From contig CM034310.1 of the NCBI GenBank assembly GCA_019925795.1, positions 16,512,764 through 16,576,763 on the forward strand: a stretch of DNA of 64,000 bases, written 5' to 3'. The notes under the pieces were generated by a model, which was not told where the DNA came from, ran no database searches, and saw only the letters and a program-made list of their open reading frames with translations. Source of the stretch: Dendrobium chrysotoxum. Taxonomy: Eukaryota > Streptophyta > Magnoliopsida > Asparagales > Orchidaceae. Of this stretch, positions 1 through 12,024 are shown piece after piece. Each line of letters begins with the position of its first letter. The stretch's first letter is position 1. The translations under genes and the position numbers were made by a program.

Positions 1-1025
1 ATATGATAATGATAAGCTAATATAAAACTCATTAGATTTCAAATAAACTTAATTTTTTATTATTATAAAAATTTAAAATAGCCCACTAATTTATGTAAGT
101 ATACGTATTGAGTTAAGTAATAAAGCGATAAAGTATAGTGTTAAACCTACGAGGAAGTGATCTACTATACTGCAATCAAAATTACTACTGCTTCTCCAAG
201 TAGAAGAATTTATCCTACTAAAATAAAAATGAAGTTTTTGGGTTTTTATAATTGAATAGAAATAAGTAAAATAGTTGATATAATTTTGATAAAAATATTT
301 TGAACTGATGCATATAAATAACATACTTTTCCTAATGAAACTCTTAATTATAGATATGAATCAGAGCATGTGCATCCGTAGATCTCTAAATGAGAATATA
401 GGGGTGAAAATAAACATGGTTAGTCTTCTTACAATTTTACTATCTCTGTAGAACCTAGAATATTCAAACATCCTATGGCTGGGCATGCCAATATTTCTAA
501 TTATTCTTGCATTCCTCCGTCGAGGCAATACAACATACTAGATTTTAACTACACAGATAACCATTAATGTATTAAATGAAGAATTAGAGATATTGAAATT
601 ATCCTTATATTCATTAAAGAACAAGAGTCTATATTAGTACTTATTATGTTCTTTAGATCATTAGTCCAAAATAAAAGATCATGGCAGATTTGAAATAAAT
701 AAAAATCAAACTCATGTTCATTTTATTAATTAAAGAATAAAGTATAAGAGAAGTAGTAAGAAGTTTATCACCAAAATAGATCTACATTTCTTCTCTACAC
801 TCATTGTTCCTCCACTTATAGTGATGCTTAGACAACTATTGGCTAGTCCCTCTAAAAGATTGTATCTTGCACTTCCTTAGCCTCACTTAGATTTTACTCT
901 AAGTGGACACTAAAGAAATACACTAAAAAAGTACTCAATTACACTCAGGGAATTCAAATCTATAAATAATAGAACTGACTTCTATTTATAGTAAGTATAA
1001 GATCATATTTAAGCATCATGATGCT

Positions 1026-4000
1026 ATTGACCTCATTTCTGTATAAGATCACTAGGACCTAGTGGGGTTCCTTTCTGGTGACCCAATGATTAGGAAGTGC
1101 CTACTCCCTAACCATATAGGTCCTAGATAAGACCCAATTCAGCATTAGTCAAACTCAACCACACCTAGCAATTTAACTCCTGGCTCAGCCTTTCAATCAA
1201 TATTCAATTAACTCCCAAATCACATCTAATTAATCTCAATCACCTACTTAACTCCCACTGATATGGATGAGCCAAGTCTAGCCATTCAATCCCTAATTTC
1301 AACCCAAATTCCAGCTCAAACTCAACCTCCCAGTACAAAACCCAAGGCCAGAAGCCTAAGTCCTGAAACCCTTTCTAAGTGAATTCTTTGTCATCTAAAA
1401 ACCTAGTCAAATGGCATCTGATTCACGGTCTATCAATTGCATATTGATAAGACATGTCTCTAATGCTAACCCTCCAAACTTGAACCCATTATGAGAACCC
1501 TAGCCCCAGAAACTCAATCATTTTCCATAGGCTATAAAACTTCAGATAATTACGGCCTATGCCACTAGACCTATCACCCAGTGAAATTTGATCTTGGAGC
1601 CTTCTCCAAACCCTCTAATCATGTTTAGACCTTTGATATTGATATGTTAAACATTAACCTGTATCTTTCTGGATTTAGTTTGACCCATAGTTGACCTGGG
1701 GTCAAAATGACCAAAATGCCCTCCAAGGGCCTTTTTGGACTTTTCCCTAAAACTCAACATGAAACTTCCAAATCAATCTTTAAAACTTCTCCCAATGCAT
1801 CCTAAACATTATTAGGAACACATTAGACCCAACCCACACCTTGGTTTGACCTAGTTGACCAAGTGAACTAGGGTTGACCAAAGTAACCCTTAAGGGTTTA
1901 AATACCTATTTCAAACCAAATGAACTCCTTTTGAGTTAAGACCTCCTTCATTGAGTTTACATAACCCATTTAAACTCAATGGACCCAACCCTTGACCCTA
2001 GGTCAACTTGGTTGACCAAGTCAACCAAGTTTGACCAAACACACATAAACCTTTAACCTATTCAAACCCTTTTGACCAAGACCTTTTCAAACCATTTCAA
2101 ACCCATAGGATGACCCATTAGGTCCTCAAGAGACTCCTCTTGAAGACCCAAGACTTGGGCCCACTTGGGTTAGCCATTTGGCTTAACCCAAGTGTCAAAA
2201 AAGGGGTCTCCCTTGAGCAATTTCCCAACCTAAGCCCCGCCTAGCTCAATCAACACTTCCACTAGGTGGCCCTAGGTCCAACACACCTACCCTAGTCAGC
2301 CCAACCCTTGGTTTGACTTGGGTCAACCTTTGGGCTAGCCCAAAGTGGTCAAAACCACATTGGCCCTAACCACGTTTCACCACAAACTTAATTGAACCCA
2401 ATTAACCCTTGCATTGAGTGCCCCTTGATCCAATGCATCTCCCACCTCAAACCCAAGGCTTGGCCTGACCTGGGTTGAGCCCAAACCGACTCAAACCATA
2501 CAAGTGTAGGTCAACCTGAGCTCCCCCATCGATCCAAGCTTCCCCATGGCCAATTGAGCTCATTCTTGAGCTTGCCACATCCCCAACAACCTTTCCAGCT
2601 CAACCTGACCCACCCAATGGCTACCAGTAATCAAAGCAAGTAGATTGGAACTCTAGTGGTCCCCCCCATTCTCGAGCTCCATCCAAAGGCTTCCAGAGCC
2701 TGTGCCTCACCGCCATGAGCTCACGAGCCCTTGGGATAAGCCATCTTTCTAATTGGGAGCCATCCAGCGATTCCTCAGATTGATCCCGACTGTCTATGGC
2801 CGCAGGAGTCACTTAAACAGGGCTCCCTTACCCAGGCTCCCATATTCGATCCTAGCATTTTGAAACTTCCCCCAGAGCTCCCTGAGCATTCCTCTTCCAT
2901 TCCCCCACCTTTTATCCTCCTTCAGCTAATTGTTCGAGCGAACTTTGATGAAAGGACTCTACACTCCGCTCAAACTCCTACCTATAGCAATGCTTTGGCT
3001 TTGATGTCTGAAGGAGAAGTGCTCACCTTCACCCCTTGAAGCTTCTCGATAGAAAAACCCATTTGTTGGGGCTTTGTACAAGGCGAGTTTTCCATTCTCG
3101 AGCTCCTAGCTAGGTAGTCCAATAAAGTGTGAAGGAAACCTTCACCCCAACAGATCTCCACCATTGGATTGAAGGTTTCCATTACCCTGATGCCCTCTGT
3201 GAAGTTTGATGGAGTTTCACTGGCAGGATTCCTCAGATCATGCTGAAGATGCTCTACGATCTCAGTTAGCTATGGGAGGTTGAATATATAATCGCAACCG
3301 TTGATTCAGATCAACGGTGCGATTTAGATCCCGCCGTCCCGGAGACTTATTGATCCTAGCCTTTTGATCCCTAATTGACGGCTGGCTTTAATCCCATATT
3401 TGCACAGTCAGCAAGCAATCATTGCCCCGCCAATTATATTACACCACGCGTAAAAGTGCAATCAGATTGTGTAATTCTAGGTTAATTAAATTCAAAAATT
3501 ACAGAGAACTTCAAAAATTCATATCTCCCTCCACACTTGTCCAATTTAGGAGTTCTTAGGCTCATTGGAAAGATCTCAGGGAGATCTACAAAAGGCCCTA
3601 TGGTCTTAGGCCCCAATTATATCTATATCGATTTTAATTTATGTTTGAATATATGAGCTATTTATATATTTAAGGGTTAATTATGTGCCATCATGACTTG
3701 AGATCTTGGGAGAGTGAATTTGGACATGTCCAAATTTTCCCTCCTCTGTCTAAAGTGTTTAAGGGTGTGGTTTAATCAATTTGGGGTCAAGGGTCATAGT
3801 TTGACCCTTGATTTCAAATTGCTTTTATGATCTATCCAATAGGATTTAGGGTTTGATCTTTGGTGTGATGATAATGCTTAGTCTAAGGAGTTTAGGGCCA
3901 CTAATTTTGCCCCAATCCAAGCTTAGGGTAGCTCCCTAGGAATTTTCTAAGGCGACTTAGAGGTCACCTTGGGTGGCTTGGATAGCCATCCTAGCTAGGT

Positions 4001-7000
4001 CCACTTGGGCCCAAATTCATGGAGATTGGACCTTGAGATCAGGTCATCTCGTAGTCAAAAATTCACTAATTTTGGATCCATTTGGTTCATCAACTAGGAG
4101 TCCAAAAATCTCCCCCTAAATTTGACCTAGAGCCTTAAATAATTCATAATTAACTCAAAATAATTCCTAAAAATTCACTTAAAGGCTCTATCTACTCCTA
4201 ATTAAACCCTCAATCAATGAATAATAAAAGCCCCATCATCAGATCTCTAATTAGAATTTAATTTGACTTTTAATAAAAAATTAATAATTAATTAATTTAA
4301 TTAATAAAAAATTATTAAAAATTCTAAATAATTTCCAAACACTTGGAAACACTCCTATGGGTCAGCCCTAGCCTTTGGGGGTGATTCCATGTGGTTTGGG
4401 ATGAGTTTGGATCAAAATAATCAAAACCTTCCTAATTAAATAATTTTAAATTCAAATAATTAAAAAGCTTTAAAAAATCATAAATAATTCTAGAAGATTC
4501 CAAATTGATCAAACTCAAAGGCATACAACTCCAATTAAGGTTTAATATTTTCTAAAAATGTCAAACCTCCAAAATTAAGTCAAAGTGAAAAAGTCAACTT
4601 TTCGGTCAAATGTAGTTCGAATCTAGGCCGAAACTTAAAAAAATCATAAATTTTTATAGAAAACTCCAAATTGAGTATGCTAATAGTCTAACTACTCATC
4701 ATAAGGTCTAATATTTGTTAAAAAACTGAAACTTGTAAAATTAATTTTGATTTGAAAACTCAACTTTTGGACCCTTAATATGATTGAAATAATTCCAATA
4801 ATCCAAAAATATGATAATTTATTAAAATTCCAGAAAACTTTAATTTAATTAATAAAATAATTAACCAACACTCAAATACTTAACAACCACTCCAAAGATG
4901 AAGTTTATTGGATGGACTACTTTGGGCTACGGGGCTGCGGGACTACGTGTCCTAAGGAATTCTGGTTTCTCGAGCCTGGTGGTACAACGCCATGAATGGA
5001 TTCGATGGAGTGTTAAACTTCAAAATTAAGTTACTTTTAATCATTTAACCAAATTAAAATTCTTAATTTAATTACATTAATAAGATTTTTAGGATGAACT
5101 ACTCTGGGCTGCGGGGCTACGTATCTTAAGGAGGCCTAGTTCCTCAAGCTTAGTGGCACAATACTATGAATGGATTCGATGGAGTGTTAAACATCAAAAT
5201 TAAGTTACTTTTAATTATTTAACCAAATTAAAATTCTTAATTTAACTATATCAATAATATTTTTAGGATGGACTACTTCGGGCTACGGGGCTACGTGTCT
5301 TAAGGAGGCCTAGTTCCTCAAGCCTGGTGGCATAATGCCACGAACCTATTAATGAATATAAACTAAGTTAATTATTAAAATTAGTAATTAATTGAATTAA
5401 TTAATATTAATTATCCTTTAACTTCTAATAAATTAAATCAACTCAATCAACCCCGATTACTACTAGGTAACCCAGGTCTACGAGACTATTAACATAACCC
5501 CAAAGAAGGTGAAATAAACTTCATAGTCTCGGTGAGCAACAAAGATAGTAATCATTTAACTATTAAAATATACCTTAATTAAGCTTTAATACATTAATAT
5601 TTAAACTTTAATTAAATCTTCCTTTAAACCTTCAACAAACTCAAACTCTAAATAATTCCAACAAATAACCCAGCTTAGGATCTACCCTAGCCACACGACC
5701 TTCTACACACACTTTAGATGGTTTGCTAGGACAATCGACTCTAGATCTAGGCTAGGCTGGTGTTTACTTTTCTGATGTGTGCTAGGTTTTCTGAGTTTTT
5801 ATTACATGTTGTGATTGAAATTGATTGATGTGTTTGTTTACTTTTACTGCACTCTATATATTGATATGATGGGCGATTAGATTACCCTTAGGTTAGGATC
5901 ATTATGGATGCTCACTGAGTTTTTTAATGTGGCCGCACTCATGCAGGATAATAAAGGGGCTATATAAATAATAAATATAACTGCTACAGGAGCTTCAATT
6001 GCTTAGCCCAAAAAAAAAGGAGTGTGGCCAAGTGTGTTTACTTTTCTATCTATATACATAAGTACTTAGGAATTAATTTGATTATTAAATATTTAGGATA
6101 ACCTTGTAGGAGAGTCTAAATTTTTTTACTTTTATATCAATGTAATTCATTTGAAATATTGAGTTGTGAAAGTTGCACTTTTAGTCTGGGATACATAGAT
6201 CCAAAGGTTGGATTCCAAAGAGGAAAGGATACCCCTTAGGGTGATAATCCTTTTCATTTGGAAGTTCAAATTTAGATCACTTTACTACCCAAAGTAGAAA
6301 GAATAACCTCTCCTTCGAGGGAAGAGTTTTCTTTTCATTTGGGTATCCAGTTATGAAGAATCCAAGGAGTCTGAGGAGGAGAAGATCGAGAGTTGAAGGC
6401 AAAGAGTATCCCACTCAGAGTCACTTGTGTCTGCTCTAGGATTAGAATTTGGGTTGATATTGTTGGTGTCCGACCACTTTTAATTTTTGTAGACCCTAGG
6501 TTGAAATAAATGGGGCATTTGCCTAAGGATTTTACTTTAAGAATTAATTGTATTGATATATTTGCTTTGATTTAATTGCATATAGGATTGCCTGCTTTTC
6601 TTAGTTTTTTAGCATTTGCATGTCATTTTTGATTTAGCTTGGATATGCGGAGGCTTGTGAGGGTACGCCAAAATTTTTTTATTAAAACCAAAAATAAAAT
6701 TTTTAAGATTACATAGAAACTCTAACGATCTAAGAAGTAAGCCCGGGACCATCATGAGTTCTCGTAGCACGTTGCTGTATTTTCTTTTCATTTGTTATAT
6801 ACCTCCCCGCCTGTAGGTTCTAACAGACCACCTGGCCTATGATGGTGTAGATCTATTAAGGGGAGTCTATGCATTTTAGGGAAAAATCTATTTTTTAAGC
6901 CTTTTTAAAAACTACTTCATTTCATGTTTAAGATTAGCATACATTACATTAGAAACTAATTAAAAAGTGTCTAAAATTTTAACTGCATTTGCTTTAGCAT

Positions 7001-8058
7001 TTTCACCCAATCTAAGTCAAGGGGCTACTTAGGATAATATCTAGATGTCAATCCGAGCTCTCAAAAACTTTAATAAAAAATATCCAACCACTCTTACATT
7101 AAATGACTTGACGCATGGATTTTAATCGCCTAGGTGGTTAGCTGGCTCCCCAATCCAGGCTAGGGTAAGTCCAGAATTTATATTGCATTAGCTAGGTTCA
7201 AGCCACCGTGGCCTGGTGCCCAATTTAGATTTAGAATCCAGGACATGTTTCTTTTTGAATCATAAGACCCTAACCTCTGAAAATATAATTCAAATTTCTA
7301 ATAAATCATTCAACTCAAACTAAATTCTCTCTAAATCCAAAATTTAAAGCCTAACACTTAGCATAGGTCAGGGCACTTCTGAACTTTTTTAAAATCTCAA
7401 AGTGCCTCCTACCCCTCTTCCATCAACTCCAAAAATAACTGCTCAAAATTTGATCCAATCCCTGTTTAAAATTCGAATTCACCCTCTTTTGATATCCACT
7501 CTTTAAAAACTCTAAAATAAATTTTGCCATTATTTTAATCAAAAGTATTCGTAGGAAATTCAACCTCCCTACGATGTAATTAACTATGAGGGCTTGCGCT
7601 CATAGGAGATTTAGAACCCACATCAACTTTTTCAAAAATTGATTTCTAAAATTCAAAATTAGTCTTCTTTGGGAGAATTGAATTAACAACGATCATTGTC
7701 ATCGCATTTAAACAATTGATAACATGTGATATCTTCTCCCCTTGGGGTGATATATTATTTGTTATCATGGTTTTGAATATGAAAATAATGATCCCTCTCC
7801 TAGGCTATTATAATTAGATACTTGATAAAACATCATATTGACCCATCTGGGTTATATGTCGCTCTCTCTTGAATCTGATCATCATAACTAAGGTGAAGTT
7901 TTCAATCTCATTATCTGAACTCATTAAAGAATAATGTCTTCACCTCTTGAGGCGATATATCATTTGTAGTGACATGTTCAATTTTGAGATTAAAATCCTG
8001 AATAAAAATTCCCAAAGAAAACTAATCCTTTTCAAAACCCACTTTTAACAACCAAAAG
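1026..8058 (+). mobile_element. NCE copy 1: 7 kb non-coding mobile element with TSD
   Basis: This 7,033-bp unit interrupts an Athila LTR and is flanked by ATGCT at 1021-1025 and 8059-8063 (extendable to ATGCTA), a clean target-site duplication. It starts ATTGACCTCATTT and ends ACAACCAAAAG. Both ends and the internal order recur at 42045-50260 (plus) and 40013-54880 (minus). The longest reading frames are about 60-66 codons and none is shared between copies. Internal parts in order: a C/T-rich left third with clustered TTGAC motifs (about 1660-2340), a block with an inverted repeat near 3290-3340, AT-rich sequence, a tandem repeat (4910-5390), a GC-rich conserved block (about 6740-6870) and hairpins (7549-7766). 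The ends are not the TG/CA of usual LTRs and there are no long direct or inverted terminal repeats, so the class is unresolved. A giant solo LTR with unusual ends is the main alternative. Confidence 0.75.
4910..5390 (+). repeat. Tandem repeat of about 178 bp inside NCE copy 1
   Basis: About 2.6 head-to-tail units begin at 4910, 5092 and 5266 with GGATGGACTAC or GGATGAACTAC (spacings 182 and 174 bp). Each unit continues through a GGGCTACGGGGCTACG-like block and a CCTCAAGCCTGGTGGCA-like block. The last unit is truncated. Two related units lie on the minus strand in NCE copy 3 near 50770-51040. I did not find it in copy 2. The unit length is close to a nucleosome repeat, as in many plant satellites. 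Confidence 0.85.
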
Positions 8059-8616
8059 ATGCTAGATAGGGTGGCATCGTGATGGCAAAAAGTGAACTAG
8101 CACCTCAGTGTTAGAATGTTGGCTCTACTGTGGCATTGAGTGATGTGGCATGATTACAGCTTGAATTAGTGCTTCTCTTTGATAAGTCAATTTAGCTCAT
8201 AATAATTATAATTGTTCCACTGCGGTGCTAAAAAATATGAGTGTTGCGGTGCTTATAATGACTTTTTATGCCACGGCACTGGAAAGTCTGGTGCTCTTGC
8301 ATTGAAGTTTTAGAGACACCCAATACTAAGACACTGATTTTGGGCACAACGGTGCTGTTATGTGCTATAATGCTGGCACATATGATGTTGTGATGCTTAT
8401 AAATAGAGAAGGTTGGCACCACATCATAAAATTGGTGCTTTGGCATTGACCAATATGGCATTGCAATGTGAATCTTTTCGTCACTGTGACACTACCCAAC
8501 ACTTATAATTTTGACATTTTCCTGCATAATTATTATATAAGCACAACAATACAACACATTTTCACTTTATTTAACCAAACAAAAATAATATACTGTTTAC
8601 ACTTACCATGCACTAG

Positions 8617-9992
8617 CAATTTTTTATAGATTTGATGAATAAGGTATTCAAAGATTATCCGGATCACTTTGTTATTATTTTCACATATTGTATTTTTGTA
8701 TATTCTACTTCTGAGGAAGATCATGCTAGACATTTGAGGGTTATTTTAGAGACTCTGAGGCAGCATAAATTATATGTAGAATTCTCTAAATGTGAGCTTT
8801 AGCTGAGGATTATTTCTTTTATGGGATACATAGTAAGTAGTGTTGGTATTTCTATTGATTTTTAGAAAATTCAAGCAATTACTAAGTGGCTGAGGCCTGC
8901 TACTGTATTTGATGTATGTAGTTTTTTAGGTATGGTTGGATATTATAGAAAGTTTGTGAAAAGTTTTTCTCAAATTTCTACACCTTTAATGAGATTGACT
9001 CATAGTCACTTTTTAGGTGTGGTTGGATGTGACAGATTTTGTATCAAAATATGAAGCCTGTTAGTTAGTGAAAGTAGAGCATCAATGACCATGAGATTTT
9101 CTATAGCCATTACCTATTCCAGAGTAGAAATGGGAAGAAGCTACTATGGATTTTGCTATGGATTTTTCCAAGTTAAGACAGGGACATGATGTTATTTGGG
9201 TTATCACAGATCGTCTAACAAAGTCTTCTCATTTCATTCAAATTTGATAGTCTAAACCAGTGGATAAATTGGCCCAGGTATATATGTATAAATTATTCGA
9301 TTACATAAGATACTGAAGGTTATAGTTTTTGATAGGGATGGAAGGTTTACCTCCAGACTGTGGAGGGGTATTCAATAAGGTTTGGGTACTAAATTATATT
9401 TCAATATGAAATTTCATCCTCATACTAAAGGGAAATTTGAGAGGACTATACATATACTAGAATATCTTTTAAGATGGTGTGTTTTAGATTTTGGTGATAG
9501 CCGGGAGGATCACATTTCTCTGATAAATTTGCCTACAATAATAATTTTTAATCAAGTCTAGGTACGATTCCATATGAAGCTCCGTATGGTGGGAAATACA
9601 GGACCCCTCTATCTTAGATAGAGGTAGATGAAATACATTTAATTGGGTCAGCTTTAGTTGATGATTCTACTAAAAAGATCTATCTAATCAGAGATAGATT
9701 AAAAGCTATACAAGATATGTAGTGGTAGTATTTTGATGATAAGCATTAGGTTATTGAGTTTCGAGTGGGAGATTTTGTATATATGAAGATTGGGAAGATG
9801 AAAGGCATTAGCAAGTTTGGCTATAAAGGAAAGTTGAGTCCAAGATACATTGTACCATTTGAAGTTATTGAAAAAATTAGAAAATCTGCCTACAAGTTAC
9901 AATTGTCAGATAATATGTCTAAGATTCATAATGTGACACCTCCACATTCACCTTTGGTTTTGAACTATTCTAACCTAATTGGGAAAAGGTAA
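8617..9992 (+). pseudogene. Tekay/Del-like Ty3/gypsy pol fragment (RT and integrase)
   Basis: From 8617 one frame reads as the RT core of chromovirus-type gypsy elements, with FIDLMNKVFKDY, SEEDHARHLRVILETLRQHK and LGMVGYYRKFVKSFSQIS recognisable. The catalytic FIDD box has decayed: the codons that should give I-D-D read T-Y-C. Homology breaks near 9005-9050, so RNase H and the zinc-binding integrase N-terminus are missing. Integrase core resumes with PIPEWKWE, a TMDF-like motif and WVITDRLTKSSHFI, then FDRDGRFTSRLWR and a FHPHTKGKFERTI version of the QSERTIQ block. The integrase C-terminal module is open at 9765-9992 (GDFVYMKIG, GKLSPRYIVPFEVIEKI). Several in-frame stops are present. It is cut on the left by LTR copy C and on the right by the Athila element, so it is probably the older target DNA. 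Tekay/Del assignment is by motif memory only. Confidence 0.85.
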
Positions 9993-10127
9993 ATTTTTGA
10001 GTTTTGAACATTATTGTATGTATTTGAGAGTATTTTGGTGCATGAAAATGATTGTATTTGTTCTAGAATGAGTCCCAATGGACTGGAGCAATTTTAGAAA
10101 AATCTAAGAAATGTCATTATTTGAGTG

Positions 10128-11707
10128 TGATAAGCGTAATTATACACTATTTTAGTTATTTAAAATTGAGTAAAAATGTGTGTTTTTGTTTTGTTATATA
10201 AAAATTGTACAAGAAAAATAAAAAAAATTATAAGTGTTGGATAACGCTGCAATACTGTCAAGAATACCGCAACAACTCCGTATTGATCAATACCGAAGAA
10301 CCAATTTCAACATGGTGATGCTGGCCTTCATTATCTACATGCCCCTTAGTGTCACAGTGCATAAAAATGCCACTGCATCCAAAAAGAGCACCGTAGTATT
10401 GGGTGTCTCTGGAAAATCCACACAGGAGTGCTAGCCTCTCAAATTTCGCAGCACCAAAATGTCATTTGAAGCACCACAATGCTCATTTTTTCATGATGCT
10501 ATAATGAATCAATTATAACTTTTAAGAGACATATTATTTTAGCAAAAAGATGTACCAATTTTGGCAGTAATTATGCCACATCATCCAATGCTGCAACGGA
10601 GGTAACATTGTACCATCAAGATGCTAGTTCATTTTTCATTGTCATATGCCACTTAGTCTAATGTTGTGATGCTTGAATTTAATCTTGTAATTATTATAAA
10701 TACTTTCAGTTCTATTATTTTGAGATTTTGATCCCCTGAGTGAAAATTTATATATTTTTAGCGTGTTTCTTTAGTGCTCCTTTAGAGTAAAGTTTAAGGG
10801 AGGCTAGGGAATTGCAAGATGCATTCTCTGGGAGATCTTAGCCTATGTTTGTATAAAAAACTCTGTAAATGATGGAAGAAGGAGTGTAGAGAAGTTTTTT
10901 AATCCTTCATGGTGATAAACTTCTTACTTGTTCTCTTGTACTTTACTTTTCTATGGATAAAATGAATATGAGTTTGCTTGTCATCTCTTCCATGTCTAGT
11001 TAATTCTCTTATTTTGGGATGATGATGTAAAGAGCATATTACGTGAGGATGTAGACTCTTGTGTTTTAATAAAAATATTATTATTTTTAATATTTCCCAT
11101 TCTTTATTTAATGAATATAATGGACATGTATGTAATTAAAATCTAGTGTGATGTATAACCTCAATGGTGAAATGCTAAAATAATTAGGAATATTGAAATA
11201 GAATATTGACATGCCTAGAAATGGGATGTTTGAATATTCTAGGTTCTATGGAGATAATAAAATTATTGAAAGACAAATAATTTTTTTCACCCCTAAAAGC
11301 TTGATAGAGATCTAAGGATGCACATGCTCTGATCCACATCTATAATTAAGAGTCTCATTAAAAAAATTATATAATTTATATGCATCAGTTCAAAACACTT
11401 TATCTCATTAGTATCAACTCTTTTTACTTATATTTTAATTCAGTGGTTTGAACTCAAAAATATTATTTTTTATTTTAGTCGGATAAATTTATGCACTTAG
11501 AGTAAGCATAAGTAGTTTGGTTGCAATTTAGTAGAACAATTTTTTGTGGGTTTGACACTCTACTCTATCACTTTATTATTTGATTTGATAATATATACTT
11601 ACGTAAATTAGTGGCATGTTATAAATTTTATATTAAAGAAAACCTAAGCATATTTCAAATTCAACGAGTTTCACATTAGCTCACAATTAACCTCTCACTG
11701 TCCTGCA
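10128..11707 (+). repeat. Athila 5' LTR
   Basis: Starts TGATAAGCGTAATTATACAC and aligns along its length with 18032-19587. The right end is placed at CTGCA (11707) because the primer site follows nine bases later; the alignment with the 3' LTR is poor in the last 12 bases, so this edge is uncertain by about 10 bases. Its first half contains short repeated CACCGCA- and GCTGCAATAC-like motifs that carry more CpG in the 3' LTR copy, suggesting cytosine methylation and decay. Confidence 0.85.
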
Positions 11708-11716
11708 TAAAGTTTT

Positions 11717-11734
11717 TGGCACCACTTCCTAGAA
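11717..11734 (+). promoter_or_regulatory. Degenerate primer binding site, tRNA-Asp type
   Basis: TGGCACCACTTCCTAGAA lies nine bases after the 5' LTR, preceded by AAAGTTTT as in other Athila and Tat elements. It matches about 11 of 18 positions of the complement of the plant tRNA-Asp 3' end as I recall it. Position supports the call more than identity does. Confidence 0.6.
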
Positions 11735-12024
11735 TGTAACATGCATATTATAATTTTAAACTATATTATTAAAATAAGTGCATGTTTAGACCAACTTGTA
11801 TTCCGTATCTTTATTCTATATTTTAAAATTTTTTAAAAAATCTAAAAAAATATTCTGTTTGATTATTTAGTTTATGGTTTTAGTTGTTTGAACTTTATTG
11901 TATGCTTGGTAGATCTAATAAGGAGCCTTTATTATTTGATCCAAAAATAGAAAGGACCCTTACAAAAATTTTAAAAACTAAAGGTTTTAAAAAATGTCTG
12001 ACCAGTATAAGGTCAGGACCATAC

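Larger units (their letters stand above)
1..8608 (-). mobile_element. Athila-family LTR (copy C), split by NCE copy 1
   Basis: The two pieces 1-1025 and 8059-8608, read on the minus strand, align end to end with the LTRs at 10128-11707 and 18032-19587. The LTR starts at 8608 with TGGTAAG (TGATAAG in the other copies) and reaches the window edge roughly 15 bases short of its 3' end. The pieces rejoin across a duplicated ATGCT at 1021-1025 and 8059-8063, so the DNA between them is a later insertion. No polypurine tract abuts 8609, so this is not a 3' LTR with its body to the right. It is either a solo LTR or the 5' LTR of an element lying left of the window. Seen directly: alignment and junctions. 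Inferred: solo or 5' status. Confidence 0.8.
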
